From the NCBI RefSeq assembly GCF_023205015.1, contig NZ_CP096258.1, forward strand, positions 3,968,001 to 4,032,000: a stretch of 64,000 bases of DNA, given 5' to 3'. The notes under the pieces are model-generated. The model searched no databases. It saw only the letters and a program-made list of their open reading frames with translations, and was not told the DNA's origin. This document shows positions 47,145-54,255 of the stretch, piece by piece. How positions within the stretch are numbered: the first letter of the stretch is position 1; each line of letters opens with the position of its first letter. This stretch comes from Providencia rettgeri (lineage in GTDB: Bacteria > Pseudomonadota > Gammaproteobacteria > Enterobacterales > Enterobacteriaceae). The position numbers and the translations under genes were made by a program.

Positions 47145-47538
47145 AATAAACTCATTTAAATTATACTTAATTGCAGCATTTCTTTTATTTTTGGCTTTAT
47201 TTTGTTTCTATGACTCGATAATTTTTTATAAAAATTATTTCATGATGAAAGATAGAATTTTATTTTCATTTCAAACTGGTCTACTTTGTTTTGCAGCACC
47301 TTTTATTATTTATTTTTCATACCTATCTTTTATATGTGGATATACAAAAAAACCACAAAAAATGAATAATAAATTAGCCCGTTTTTTTGCCGGAATCGGG
47401 GTAGTGGGTATCATATTTAGTTCTTTCTTTTCGGCCTATGTCAGCATTGATTTAGCATCGAAGGGCTACTACACGTGCTACAAATCATCTATTTTTGCAC
47501 CAAATGAATATGTTATATCAAAAGAGATGTGTAAATAA
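47137..47538 (+). CDS. DUF1240-like membrane immunity protein
   Basis: A 133-residue protein with three or four membrane segments and a Cys-containing C-terminus (GYYTCYKSS...PNEYVISKEMCK) that recalls the DUF1240 family of Xenorhabdus and Photorhabdus. GTG start at 47137-47139 behind GGGGGAG, overlapping the effector stop by 8 bp. Such overlap and topology fit an inner-membrane immunity protein for the upstream toxin (inference). Confidence 0.65.
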   Translation: MIKINSFKLYLIAAFLLFLALFCFYDSIIFYKNYFMMKDRILFSFQTGLLCFAAPFIIYFSYLSFICGYTKKPQKMNNKLARFFAGIGVVGIIFSSFFSAYVSIDLASKGYYTCYKSSIFAPNEYVISKEMCK

Positions 47539-47555
47539 TATGCATCTCTTTTGAT
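47517..47555. terminator. Bidirectional terminator between immunity gene and hcp
   Basis: ATCAAAAGAGATG (47517-47529) and CATCTCTTTTGAT (47543-47555) are perfectly complementary around a 13-base loop. The left arm overlaps the end of the immunity gene; it serves both convergent units. Confidence 0.8.
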
Positions 47556-47562
47556 GCTAAAA

Positions 47563-48041
47563 TTACTTAACCATCTCACTATTAATGCTGTAACTTGATG
47601 TGTTCGTCATTAGATGGCTTCTTGATATAGATTCGTATTTCATTTGAACCCGTTGATATGGCATGGATTCATTATCTTTTATTGAATCAGGAAATATGTC
47701 AGAAATCTCAATCAAGGAAATGCCAGTGAGTTTAATTTCGTAGTATTTTTCAAGTTGCCCCGCTTGACTGGTGCGGTAAAACATAAATTTTGCTTCTAGC
47801 ACTTCGTTACTATCCAAAGCCACTGAAAGTAAGGGAGATGATTTATCAATCGGCTTAGTAAATACGACGGGTTTATATGAAGCATTCTGCTCGCGAAAGG
47901 AACCACTATTTAAGCCGATTATCTGAATTTCGTCTTCATGGCCGACCTGATAACGATTACCTATTGAATCCTGAGATGAGCACCCTGCCGAAATTAAACC
48001 TTGGCTTTTACCTTTAACACTAAATACGTCGGATATGCCAT
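47563..48041 (-). pseudogene. hcp: hcp with a single-base frameshift at codon 10
   Basis: ATG 48039-48041 behind AGGAG opens MAYPTYLVLK. One missing base near 48013-48015 (a T-run on the plus strand) shifts the frame; beyond it the text runs unbroken as GKSQGLISAGCSSQDSIGNRYQVGHEDEI... then VVFTKPIDKSSPLL, EAKFMFYRTSQAGQLEKYYEIKLTG, and a TAA at 47563-47565. With one base restored it is a complete 159-residue Hcp, the ring-forming tube protein of type VI secretion. It could be a true pseudogene, a sequencing error, or rely on -1 slippage at TTAAAG (least likely). Confidence 0.82.
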
Positions 48042-48095
48042 ACCCTCTCCTGTAATCGTTGGCCTTTAACTATTAATTGTTCATATTACCTGAAT

Positions 48096-48215
48096 TTAGG
48101 TTAAGTGGACAGAACCATTCGAGTGAATATAAAGAAACAGGCCATCACTACCGGTCAGTGTGTAAGCTTTCTCGTTTTATTTAGCTGCACGAATTTTCGT
48201 ATCGGTTAATGCCAT
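48096..48215 (-). pseudogene. N-terminal remnant of P4-type tyrosine integrase
   Basis: ATG 48213-48215 behind GGAAGGATAA opens MALTDTKIRAAK, then an in-frame TAA, then NEKAYTLTGSDGLFLYIHSNGS before similarity ends and another stop follows. This is the invariant start of P4/CP4-57-type integrases (MALTDxKIRxAKPxxKxYKLxDxxGLxLxVxxNGS). Only the first 35-40 codons remain. It lies downstream of a tRNA-Leu 3' end in the same orientation, the usual int-att arrangement. Confidence 0.8.
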
Positions 48216-48245
48216 ATTCTTTATCCTTCCACCTTTGAGCAAGCA

Positions 48246-48371
48246 TATACTCTAAATAATTCGGATTACATGTAGGCAGCGAGTGAAGATAGCCGAGGAG
48301 CATAGATAACTATGTGACTCGGATAACTGAATGAAGCCAACAACCATGTAATTCGAAGTATGACGAGTATA
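48246..48371. repeat. ERIC (intergenic repeat unit) element
   Basis: About 126 bp bounded by imperfect 26-bp inverted ends (ATACTC...ATTACATG at 48247-48272, CATGTAATTC...GAGTAT at 48345-48370). The centre GAGGAGCATAGATAACTATGTGACTCGG (two arms: 48296-48307, 48309-48321) matches the ERIC core in layout (GTGAATCCC-AGGAGC..ATA..GTGACTGGGGTGA). Length agrees with the 127-bp standard. It lies between the integrase remnant and the tRNA scar. Confidence 0.85.
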
Positions 48372-48477
48372 CATTCATTATCGAAGCGACGTATATACTC
48401 ACTCGGAGGTTGAGTTAGGTTGACATGCATTGACTGAAAACACGGGGAAAGCCTTGCAAACACTGGATTTTAGATAC

Positions 48478-48500
48478 AAAAAAAGACGTCTGTTGACGTC
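48478..48500 (-). terminator. tRNA-type terminator next to the att scar
   Basis: On the minus strand GACGTC-AACA-GACGTC followed by seven T (plus coordinates 48478-48500). It lies 15 bp downstream of the tRNA 3' end remnant and looks like its original terminator. Confidence 0.75.
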
Positions 48501-48514
48501 CATTGTTGTTCTTA

Positions 48515-48537
48515 TGGTGCGAAGGCCGGACTCGTAC
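48515..48537 (-). other. tRNA-Leu (leuX-like) 3' end: island attachment-site scar
   Basis: The minus strand reads GTACGAGTCCGG then CCTTCGCACCA (48537 to 48515), nearly identical to the T-arm, acceptor strand and CCA of E. coli leuX (one G is missing from the acceptor). No D-arm or anticodon arm lies upstream, so this is only the 3' 23 bases: the copy regenerated at one end of an island inserted at a tRNA-Leu gene. A terminator follows, then an integrase remnant. The region 48538-48832 otherwise shows nothing. Confidence 0.75.
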
Positions 48538-48832
48538 TTTACAGACAATGCATTGTTTTTATTCAGTATAAATTTACAGATAATTTTTTGTATACTTAAA
48601 TGTATACTCAGTAGTTTGGGGTTTGAAAACTAAATTAATTAGCATCACTCCCTCTCTTACATAAGCTTCTGCCATAATACCATTTTATCCTTCTTGTTGG
48701 ACATTATTAAAATACTAACACCCTACTCTTATCTATTGTAATCCTTAGTAATTGTTAAAAATAACTTGTCAATGCCTTAACACTGCTCAACAATAACATT
48801 TAACTTAAGTGCAATTACGTTTAGGGACAGAC

Positions 48833-49720
48833 ATGGCTATAGGCTATTTTTTACGTGTTGGTGATAAAACAACTTGCGGTAGTTAGATTCTGACGGGTGA
48901 TAATACTTTTATATTTCATGGAAGATCGGCTGCACGTCAGGGCGATCTAGTTACCTGTGGAAAGCATTCTGGGACATACAACATACTTGGTGGCGTTAGC
49001 AATGTATGGGGTAATGGCAGAATGATGGCGGGAACACTGGATAGCTTTAGCTCCTGTCCATGCAAAGCAAGACTGATAAACTCGATCACTGATTGCTACA
49101 GCAAAGAAGATGAACCGATGTCTCGCGCATATAACCCTGTAGCTACCCAGGCTCCTATTCAGCAAACAATTAGCCAACCAAGTAATCATTATGCTCCTCC
49201 TATTATTGCCAATAACAGCAACAAAATTAAAATTGATGCGCAACACCTAATTGATTGTACTGATGAGCTTTGTGAAAAACACCTCTATTATCCAGACATA
49301 AAGAATGCATTCCAAAGTCAAGTAGAAGCTTTTGCTTATCTTGTTGTTGATCAAGTTGAATCTGGCCAAAAAAGTTATGAACAAGGTTCTGCCTAGTTAA
49401 AACAGGAAGAGAAAAGCTTACTGGAACAATCACTAAACTGGTTAACTAATGGTCTTTCAATTTTTGGTGGTGCAGGCATGGTGTGGGCTGGTGGTGCATT
49501 ATGTGGAACAGGGCTTGGCTGTATTATCGGAGCTCCTTTAATTGCACATGGCGCTAATGGTATTTACGAGGGTATAGAAGGTTTAGTAGAAGGACGAGAC
49601 GATATCGATGGCCCACTAAGAGATACATTATTCAATTGGAGTATACTCGTTTCAGCTGTGATCATTTTATTATTTTATTTAAAAATGATATGGGCATTAG
49701 AGTCTTTAGGACGGCGTTAA
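48833..49720 (+). pseudogene. PAAR-domain type VI effector with two in-frame amber codons
   Basis: One reading frame from ATG 48833 to the TAA at 49718-49720 is interrupted by TAG at 48884-48886 (codon 18) and TAG at 49394-49396. The N-terminus MAIGYFLRVGDKTTCGS-amber-ILTGDNTFIFHGRSAARQGDLVTCG..HSGTYNILGG (given in parts) is a PAAR spike-tip domain; a linker (about 90-190) and a glycine-rich hydrophobic domain (GGAGMVWAGGALCGTGLGCIIGAPL, IYEGIEGLVEGRDDIDGPLRD) typical of polymorphic toxins follow. The last 30 residues are hydrophobic and unlike known ends, so the toxin domain is probably lost. Both interruptions are amber. Confidence 0.8.
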
Positions 49721-49724
49721 TATA

Positions 49725-49747
49725 GGGTAGAGCCTTAGTCTCTACCC
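49725..49747. terminator. Hairpin after the PAAR pseudogene
   Basis: GGGTAGAG (49725-49732) pairs with CTCTACCC (49740-49747) around a 7-base loop. No T-run follows on the plus strand, so terminator activity is uncertain. Confidence 0.45.
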
Positions 49748-49780
49748 ACATTATACCCACCCTAAGCACTCAATGGAGCT

Positions 49781-50605
49781 TCATTTGTTAATATACTCAT
49801 ACATCTTTTCAGTCATCACCCACAGCGCCTTATTCAATTTAATATCCCCATCAATACCGTTCACTGAACGAGTACGAGCGCGTTTACCTTTCGCATTTCT
49901 GCCTGATAATCCCCCTTTAATTAAATTTTCTTGCAAACGTTGGTACACCGTCCAAAGATCGTCCTTCTTATCTTCTACACGGCGTGGCTGTAATACTTGC
50001 GCTTCGGTGATCGGCTGATGCGCTTCACCATAACGATATGTGAGAGCAGATTGAGCAAAGATGTGTTGTGCGGGTGGCGGTAATATCAAGCTTTGCATTT
50101 CTTCGCGTTTATCTGCGATGGCATCGAAGGTGCCTAATACTTCATAAGCCCCTTCAATGACTTTATTCACCACATCGCCCTTGTGCGGTACTCTCACTTC
50201 ACCAAACGTGTCACCGCAAACGAGGCCATTACAGCAAATGGCTCTAAAGAAGCCGGGTAACATTTGATAGCTACTTGAGCCATCATGGCTATTGAGTAAG
50301 ATGATTTCAGGCACTTGACTTCCTGTAATTTGGTCATGGCGTCGAAGTCTTAACATATGCTTGGTGTGCTCTCGGCGACTAGCATCACGTACACGGGTCT
50401 GGCAAGCAAAGAACGGATAGAAGCCTTCTTTTTGAAGACTATCCAATAAGGTAATAGTTGGGATATAGGTATATCGTTCACTGCGGGATTCGTGTTTGTT
50501 TTCACCAAAAACACTGGGTACAGTACGATACAGCTCTTCGGTAGTTAGCGGGCGGTCACGACGAATAGAGCAAGCATTGCCAAAACGGGAAGCTAAACGA
50601 GACAT
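49781..50605 (-). CDS. DUF932 protein (YfjQ/YafZ family)
   Basis: A 274-residue protein very like the E. coli prophage proteins YfjQ and YafZ (MSRLASRFGNA..IRRDRPLT.EEL..VPSVF, HESRSERYTYIPT, FFACQTRVRD, EIILLNSHDGSSSYQMLPG, NGLVCG, RVPHKG). DUF932 proteins occur on plasmids and P4/CP4 islands; the biochemical role is unknown. Start ATG 50603-50605, 95 bp after the ArdB gene. A second, broken copy lies at 51890-52220. Confidence 0.88.
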   Translation of the reverse strand: MSRLASRFGNACSIRRDRPLTTEELYRTVPSVFGENKHESRSERYTYIPTITLLDSLQKEGFYPFFACQTRVRDASRREHTKHMLRLRRHDQITGSQVPEIILLNSHDGSSSYQMLPGFFRAICCNGLVCGDTFGEVRVPHKGDVVNKVIEGAYEVLGTFDAIADKREEMQSLILPPPAQHIFAQSALTYRYGEAHQPITEAQVLQPRRVEDKKDDLWTVYQRLQENLIKGGLSGRNAKGKRARTRSVNGIDGDIKLNKALWVMTEKMYEYINK

Positions 50606-50700
50606 AGGGGTTCTCCTCAGTAATTAAACTGATAAATAATTCGATAAATGGATTAAATGAAGATTGCTGGTGGGGGAAAGATAAAACCGTGACTGATAAA

Positions 50701-51135
50701 TCAGTCTATAAGGCGAAAGATTTGAGCTTGCTCCGGATGCTGTATAGCGTAATCACGCAACAGGTAAAAATATTCCACCAGCACAGGGCTTTCGGTTTTA
50801 AATGACCAGATGCTATACACCAGTAAACAGACAGCAATACCGGCTGCCTCCGGGCTTAACTCAGCTTCATTTCCGTTATGCGGGTTAAACATTTGCAGGG
50901 AGGTTTCGAGCATATCAGGCCAGATAAATGCGCCGCCATTAGACAGCATACTGAACTCCCAGAAAGCACCTTGATAGCGATTACAAAGCTTCGCCATCAT
51001 GTTAAAGATATCGCCTTCAATACGTTGCCAGTCTGGCACAGTACCAAAGTAAAAACGCCAGAAGGTACTACGACCACGGGAATTGACGAGGTTGGTTTTG
51101 ATAACAGTTGATTCTTGCTCTTGTAAAGTAAACAT
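50701..51135 (-). CDS. ArdB/KlcA-family antirestriction protein, copy 1
   Basis: A 144-residue protein (start ATG 51133-51135 with GGAGTTC; a longer frame to 51240 has no support). The C-terminal block MLSNGGAFIWPDM, FNPHNGNEAELSPEAAGIAVCL, YSIWSF and HPEQAQIFRLID matches KlcA/ArdB/YfjX. These proteins inhibit type I restriction in vivo without mimicking DNA (known for ArdB). A terminator sits 44 bp before its start. Paralogue at 52280-52696. Confidence 0.9.
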   Translation of the reverse strand: MFTLQEQESTVIKTNLVNSRGRSTFWRFYFGTVPDWQRIEGDIFNMMAKLCNRYQGAFWEFSMLSNGGAFIWPDMLETSLQMFNPHNGNEAELSPEAAGIAVCLLVYSIWSFKTESPVLVEYFYLLRDYAIQHPEQAQIFRLID

Positions 51136-51178
51136 AATAGAACTCCAATTCAGTCGATATTGATAGACAGTAATAAAC

Positions 51179-51208
51179 AAAAAAGCCCTACACCTTGTGG
51201 TGCAGAGC
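51179..51208 (-). terminator. Terminator just upstream of ArdB copy 1
   Basis: On the minus strand GCTCTGCACC-ACAA-GGTGTAGGGC (8 of 10 pairs; plus 51185-51208) is followed by TTTTTTG. It lies between the periplasmic protein gene and the ArdB start, only 44 bp before the latter. Confidence 0.75.
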
Positions 51209-51332
51209 TTTCTAAAAATGATAGGTATATTGAGTATCATTTTTAGTGACTCATTCTGATGATTGATTCACTAAAATAATATAGATATAAAAGTAAATGT
51301 AAGTTAATTAATGGGTTAGTCTGATGATGCTT

Positions 51333-51836
51333 TTATAATGAATCAGATTCGGGGATCCCTTCATCTGCTAATTGATAACCGATGTTATTCACGACGGTTT
51401 TGGGATCTAGTTTAATCTCAACAAGGTGCTTTCCTGTCTCTACGGATCCTTTATAGACATTGAGGGTGCTAAAAGGCTGACCTTCTTCATTACTGCCATC
51501 ACTGACAAGATAGGTAGTATCACCATTACGTATAGTAAACTCACTGATGCTATAAAACCGATTACTTTGACTAGCAAATGAAGTTCTGTTTGCAGGTACA
51601 AAGATATCCATCTCTTTTTTTTCTACCCCCACTTTACCAAAAGAATAAGATACAGAAGGTGAAACAATGCAGATCTCAACTTCCTTCTTATGGTTCGCTG
51701 TTTGAGCATAAAACACAGGTTTAGCACAACGAGATAGATGAGCTTGGCGTAAATCCTTATGTGGAGTTGCATAGCTCAATGGAATAACTAATAAAGAAGT
51801 AAGAACAATTAACGGTAGTTGGATTGATCGTTTCAT
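51333..51836 (-). CDS. Secreted protein of unknown function
   Basis: A 167-residue protein (ATG 51834-51836 with AAAAGGA) with a clear signal peptide (MKRSIQLPLIVLTSLLVIPLSYA, first 23 residues, shown in part) and one Cys pair (RCAKP, VEICIV). The mature part is rich in beta-strand-like text. I do not recognise a family. It sits between the two ArdB-DUF932 units, and its 5' side abuts the truncated end of the broken DUF932 gene, so it may have come in with the event that cut that gene. Confidence 0.6.
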   Translation of the reverse strand: MKRSIQLPLIVLTSLLVIPLSYATPHKDLRQAHLSRCAKPVFYAQTANHKKEVEICIVSPSVSYSFGKVGVEKKEMDIFVPANRTSFASQSNRFYSISEFTIRNGDTTYLVSDGSNEEGQPFSTLNVYKGSVETGKHLVEIKLDPKTVVNNIGYQLADEGIPESDSL

Positions 51837-51889
51837 ACATTTTCCTTTTCGTAGATACCCTGTCAGAATAACATAGTGGATCATAAATA

Positions 51890-52220
51890 ATTCTACCATC
51901 ATGACTATTAAGCAATATAATTTCCGGCACTTGGCTACCTGTAATTTGATCGTGGCGTCTCAGGCGCAACATATGCTTAGTATGATCGCGACGGCTTTCA
52001 TCTCGCACACGAGTTTGGCATGCAAAAGAACGGATAAAAACCTTCTTTCTGTAAACTATCGAGTAAGGTATGTAGGAATATAAGTGCACTTTTCGCTACG
52101 AGATTCATATTTTTCTTCTGAAAACACACTGGGTACTGTGCGAAACAATTCTTCAATCGTTAATGGGCGGTCGCGACGGATACTATTTGCCGCACCAAAG
52201 CGGGATGCTAAGCGAGTCAT
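51890..52220 (-). pseudogene. Broken second copy of the DUF932 gene
   Basis: ATG 52218-52220 opens MTRLASRFGAANSIRRDRPLTIEELFRTVPSVFSEEKYESRSEKCTYIPT (in parts, to about 52075), then the frame is lost; LLDSLQKEGFYPF follows in another frame, and CQTRVRDESRRDHTKHMLRLRR...EIILLNSHDG in a third. There are thus two frameshifts, and after HDG (about 51896) the gene ends. It is about 75-80 percent identical by eye to the intact copy over the shared segment, so it is an old duplicate or a separate acquisition. Confidence 0.82.
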
Positions 52221-52279
52221 AATGAATTTCCTTTAAAATAAAGTAGATAGATAAGAAGTCGGCGTAAATAAGGGCGAGG

Positions 52280-52696
52280 TTAATCGATTAAATGGAAAAT
52301 AGCGGAACGTTCAGGATGTTGCGCCGCATAATCACGCAATTGATAAAAGCGATCGACGAGGGTGTCACTTTCCGTTTGAAAGGACCATAAACTGTACATC
52401 ATCAAACACACAGCTATGCCCGCAGCTTCAGGACTGAGTTCCGCTTCGTTACCATTATGCGGATTGAATAGCGTAAGCTCCTCTTGATTCAAATCGGGAT
52501 AAATAAAAGCGCCGCCATTAGATAAAGTGCAATATTCCCAATACCCGCCGTGGTAGTCCTCACAAAACTGGCCCATGGTAGTAAAAATCACCACTTCAAA
52601 GGTTGAAAAGCCTTTAACGTTGCCAAAATGAGTTTGCCAAAAATGCGTGCGCTGGCGGTTGGAAGCGGGTGTTGAGATGATGGGTTCAAGTGTCAT
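52280..52696 (-). CDS. ArdB/KlcA-family antirestriction protein, copy 2
   Basis: A 138-residue paralogue of the 50701 gene (YCTLSNGGAFIYPDL, LFNPHNGNEAELSPEAAGIAVCL, YSLWSF, RDYAAQHPERSAIFHLID). The N-terminal thirds differ widely, so the two may act on different restriction enzymes (inference). Start ATG 52694-52696, 29 bp after a strong terminator; followed by the broken DUF932 copy. Confidence 0.9.
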   Translation of the reverse strand: MTLEPIISTPASNRQRTHFWQTHFGNVKGFSTFEVVIFTTMGQFCEDYHGGYWEYCTLSNGGAFIYPDLNQEELTLFNPHNGNEAELSPEAAGIAVCLMMYSLWSFQTESDTLVDRFYQLRDYAAQHPERSAIFHLID

Positions 52697-52724
52697 AAAA
52701 AAGCCCTTTTGTGGATGTTACGAA

Positions 52725-52752
52725 ATAAAAAAGGCAGACCGATTGGTCTGCC
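52725..52752 (-). terminator. Terminator just upstream of ArdB copy 2
   Basis: On the minus strand GGCAGACC-AATC-GGTCTGCC (perfect 8-bp stem, plus 52733-52752) is followed by TTTTTTATTT. It lies 29 bp before the ArdB start and 33 bp after the preceding small gene. Confidence 0.88.
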
Positions 52753-52785
52753 GTTATGTTGAATCTACATTGAAATAGTTGAGTT

Positions 52786-53004
52786 TTAGTGGTCACTAAA
52801 TAGCCCGTTGAGTAGTCGTTCAATGGCTCCCCCCAATAAGGTTGTGCAAGCAAGCGTCGCCCCAAGTCGAGCCGCTTGAATTTCCGTGTCGGAATACTTG
52901 CCTTCAAGCGCAAGTTGTTCATTGACCGTCTTCTGGGCGTAGTAGGTGATAGACATCAGTGTCACAACACTCACAGAGGTGGCGATAAGTTTAAAAATCG
53001 TCAT
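52786..53004 (-). CDS. Small membrane-associated protein
   Basis: A 72-residue protein with one N-terminal hydrophobic segment (about 4-22) and a second weakly hydrophobic stretch near 48-62 (GATLACTTLLGGAIERLL). Start ATG 53002-53004 with AGGAATTC. Unrecognised; small proteins of this type are common in the yfj-like gene runs of CP4 islands. Confidence 0.6.
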   Translation of the reverse strand: MTIFKLIATSVSVVTLMSITYYAQKTVNEQLALEGKYSDTEIQAARLGATLACTTLLGGAIERLLNGLFSDH

Positions 53005-53063
53005 GATGAATTCCTAGGAAGTAAGCCTGTGTGAGAACAGGCTCAAGTAAGGGTGAGCGTAAC

Positions 53064-53510
53064 TTATTGAGGACCAGACCAGTTATCACTATCCAAAACT
53101 AAAAAAGAGTCACAGCCTGATTGACCTACAGTACAAACTCGCTTGGCTATTGATTTAGGTGGCCATTTTTTATCGGCTGAATAAGCTAAACCATTATTAT
53201 CGACGCAGGCGACTTTTAACCAGTTAGCCGCTGCACCACGATTATAATAAACGCTACTAATACAGGTCATCGCGGTAGGGGCAGGAAAACCTTTTGCTTG
53301 TCGAATTGGAGTGTCGCCTGTCAACTCTCCATGAGGCACACCTAGGACAGGTCTTTCATTACTCTCATTTTTCTCCTTCAATTTTTGACCATATTCTGGC
53401 GTTAAATAGTAGGTATAACGTGTGGGCTGAATTTCACCGGGTAGGTGAAGTGCTAATGCTTGAGCACAAACCGTTAGCGAGATTAAAGTCGTAAATAGTA
53501 CCTTTTTCAT
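53064..53510 (-). CDS. Secreted small protein of unknown function
   Basis: A 148-residue protein (ATG 53508-53510 with GGAG; an ATG at 53525 overlapping the previous stop as TAATG is an alternative) with a signal peptide (MKKVLFTTLISLTVCAQALA, 20 residues) and four Cys in the mature part (MTCISS, VACVDN, RVCTVGQSGCDS), which suggests two disulfides and a periplasmic place. Family not recognised. It follows the WYL regulator directly. Confidence 0.6.
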   Translation of the reverse strand: MKKVLFTTLISLTVCAQALALHLPGEIQPTRYTYYLTPEYGQKLKEKNESNERPVLGVPHGELTGDTPIRQAKGFPAPTAMTCISSVYYNRGAAANWLKVACVDNNGLAYSADKKWPPKSIAKRVCTVGQSGCDSFLVLDSDNWSGPQ

Positions 53511-53524
53511 AAAGATGAACTCCA

Positions 53525-54199
53525 TTATTTCATTAAAGATTGGATATATTGGTAATGGGGCAAGGCTTGAATAAACGCCTCTTCACATAACCGTTGGTTG
53601 AGGTCTTCACGATAACGAAAGCCCCGCGCCGTCATGACCACGTCTTGCAAGGCCATCACATCAAAGACATGAATGTGCTCCGCGATATCAGCGGCGAGAT
53701 ACCAATGACCTTGGTAATAAATCAACTTATACGGGGCAACGTTCGTGATGTTTTTTCCTTGGTGGGCAAATTGCAGTAAACGCCGTTTCACAATGGCTTG
53801 TGTCAAGATATAAAAGCCCCCGAACAGCGAGGGACGCTGTTCGGGCGGGGTATGGTAAACAATAAACGGTGAATCAATCGTCGGGTCGAGCAGAACTGCT
53901 AGCAGCTTCCTGTCTAAAGCCGGAAACAGTGAGGTGACATGCGTAATGGCGGCAAAGCGCAATATGTCCTTATCGGTACGAAAGGGACGCTGTGATGCTG
54001 CCAATCGATAGCCACCTTGGTGATATTCCAAGTCCAGATATTGAAGGCGCTCATTAAAGTCACGCCGTAGGGTACGAGTCGAGACATTGAGCTCTTCTGA
54101 CAGCTCGGATAAATAAACGGTTTCCCCGCGAAATAATTGACTAATAATAAACGCCAACCGAGACGCAAGCCGGTCATGGCGAGACACAGAAGTCGACAT
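53525..54199 (-). CDS. WYL-domain (YfjR-like) transcription regulator
   Basis: A 224-residue regulator with an N-terminal DeoR-type winged HTH (about 10-65: YLSELSEELNVSTRTLRRDFNERL) and a C-terminal WYL-type ligand-binding part (about 140-215: PYKLIYYQGHWYLAAD). It resembles YfjR of E. coli prophage CP4-57. WYL proteins often repress phage-defence or island genes and respond to nucleic-acid-like ligands. A likely controller of this gene set; a candidate operator lies at 55036-55050. Confidence 0.82.
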   Translation of the reverse strand: MSTSVSRHDRLASRLAFIISQLFRGETVYLSELSEELNVSTRTLRRDFNERLQYLDLEYHQGGYRLAASQRPFRTDKDILRFAAITHVTSLFPALDRKLLAVLLDPTIDSPFIVYHTPPEQRPSLFGGFYILTQAIVKRRLLQFAHQGKNITNVAPYKLIYYQGHWYLAADIAEHIHVFDVMALQDVVMTARGFRYREDLNQRLCEEAFIQALPHYQYIQSLMK

Positions 54200-54255
54200 G
54201 ATGTTGTCCTTATTAAAATAGCTCCGGCAAGCGGATAGAATGGGATTGATAAACC

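Noticed and set aside
47563..47823. 86-residue protein as an independent small gene
   Set aside because: It begins at a GTG inside a clear Hcp sequence; the gene extends to 48041 across one frameshift.
48266..48463. 65-codon ORF on the minus strand
   Set aside because: It lies mainly in the ERIC element, which creates ORFs by its repeat structure.
48515..48600. Complete tRNA-Leu gene
   Set aside because: Only the 3' 23 bases match; no anticodon, D-arm or 5' acceptor strand lies upstream.
51757..52089. 110-residue ORF on the minus strand
   Set aside because: Only its middle part is DUF932; both ends are out-of-frame text, so it is a piece of the pseudogene at 51890-52220.
52100..52696. Recent segmental duplication of ardB-DUF932
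   Set aside because: By eye the two units differ at many bases and in the ArdB N-termini, so they are old paralogues or separate arrivals, not a fresh copy.
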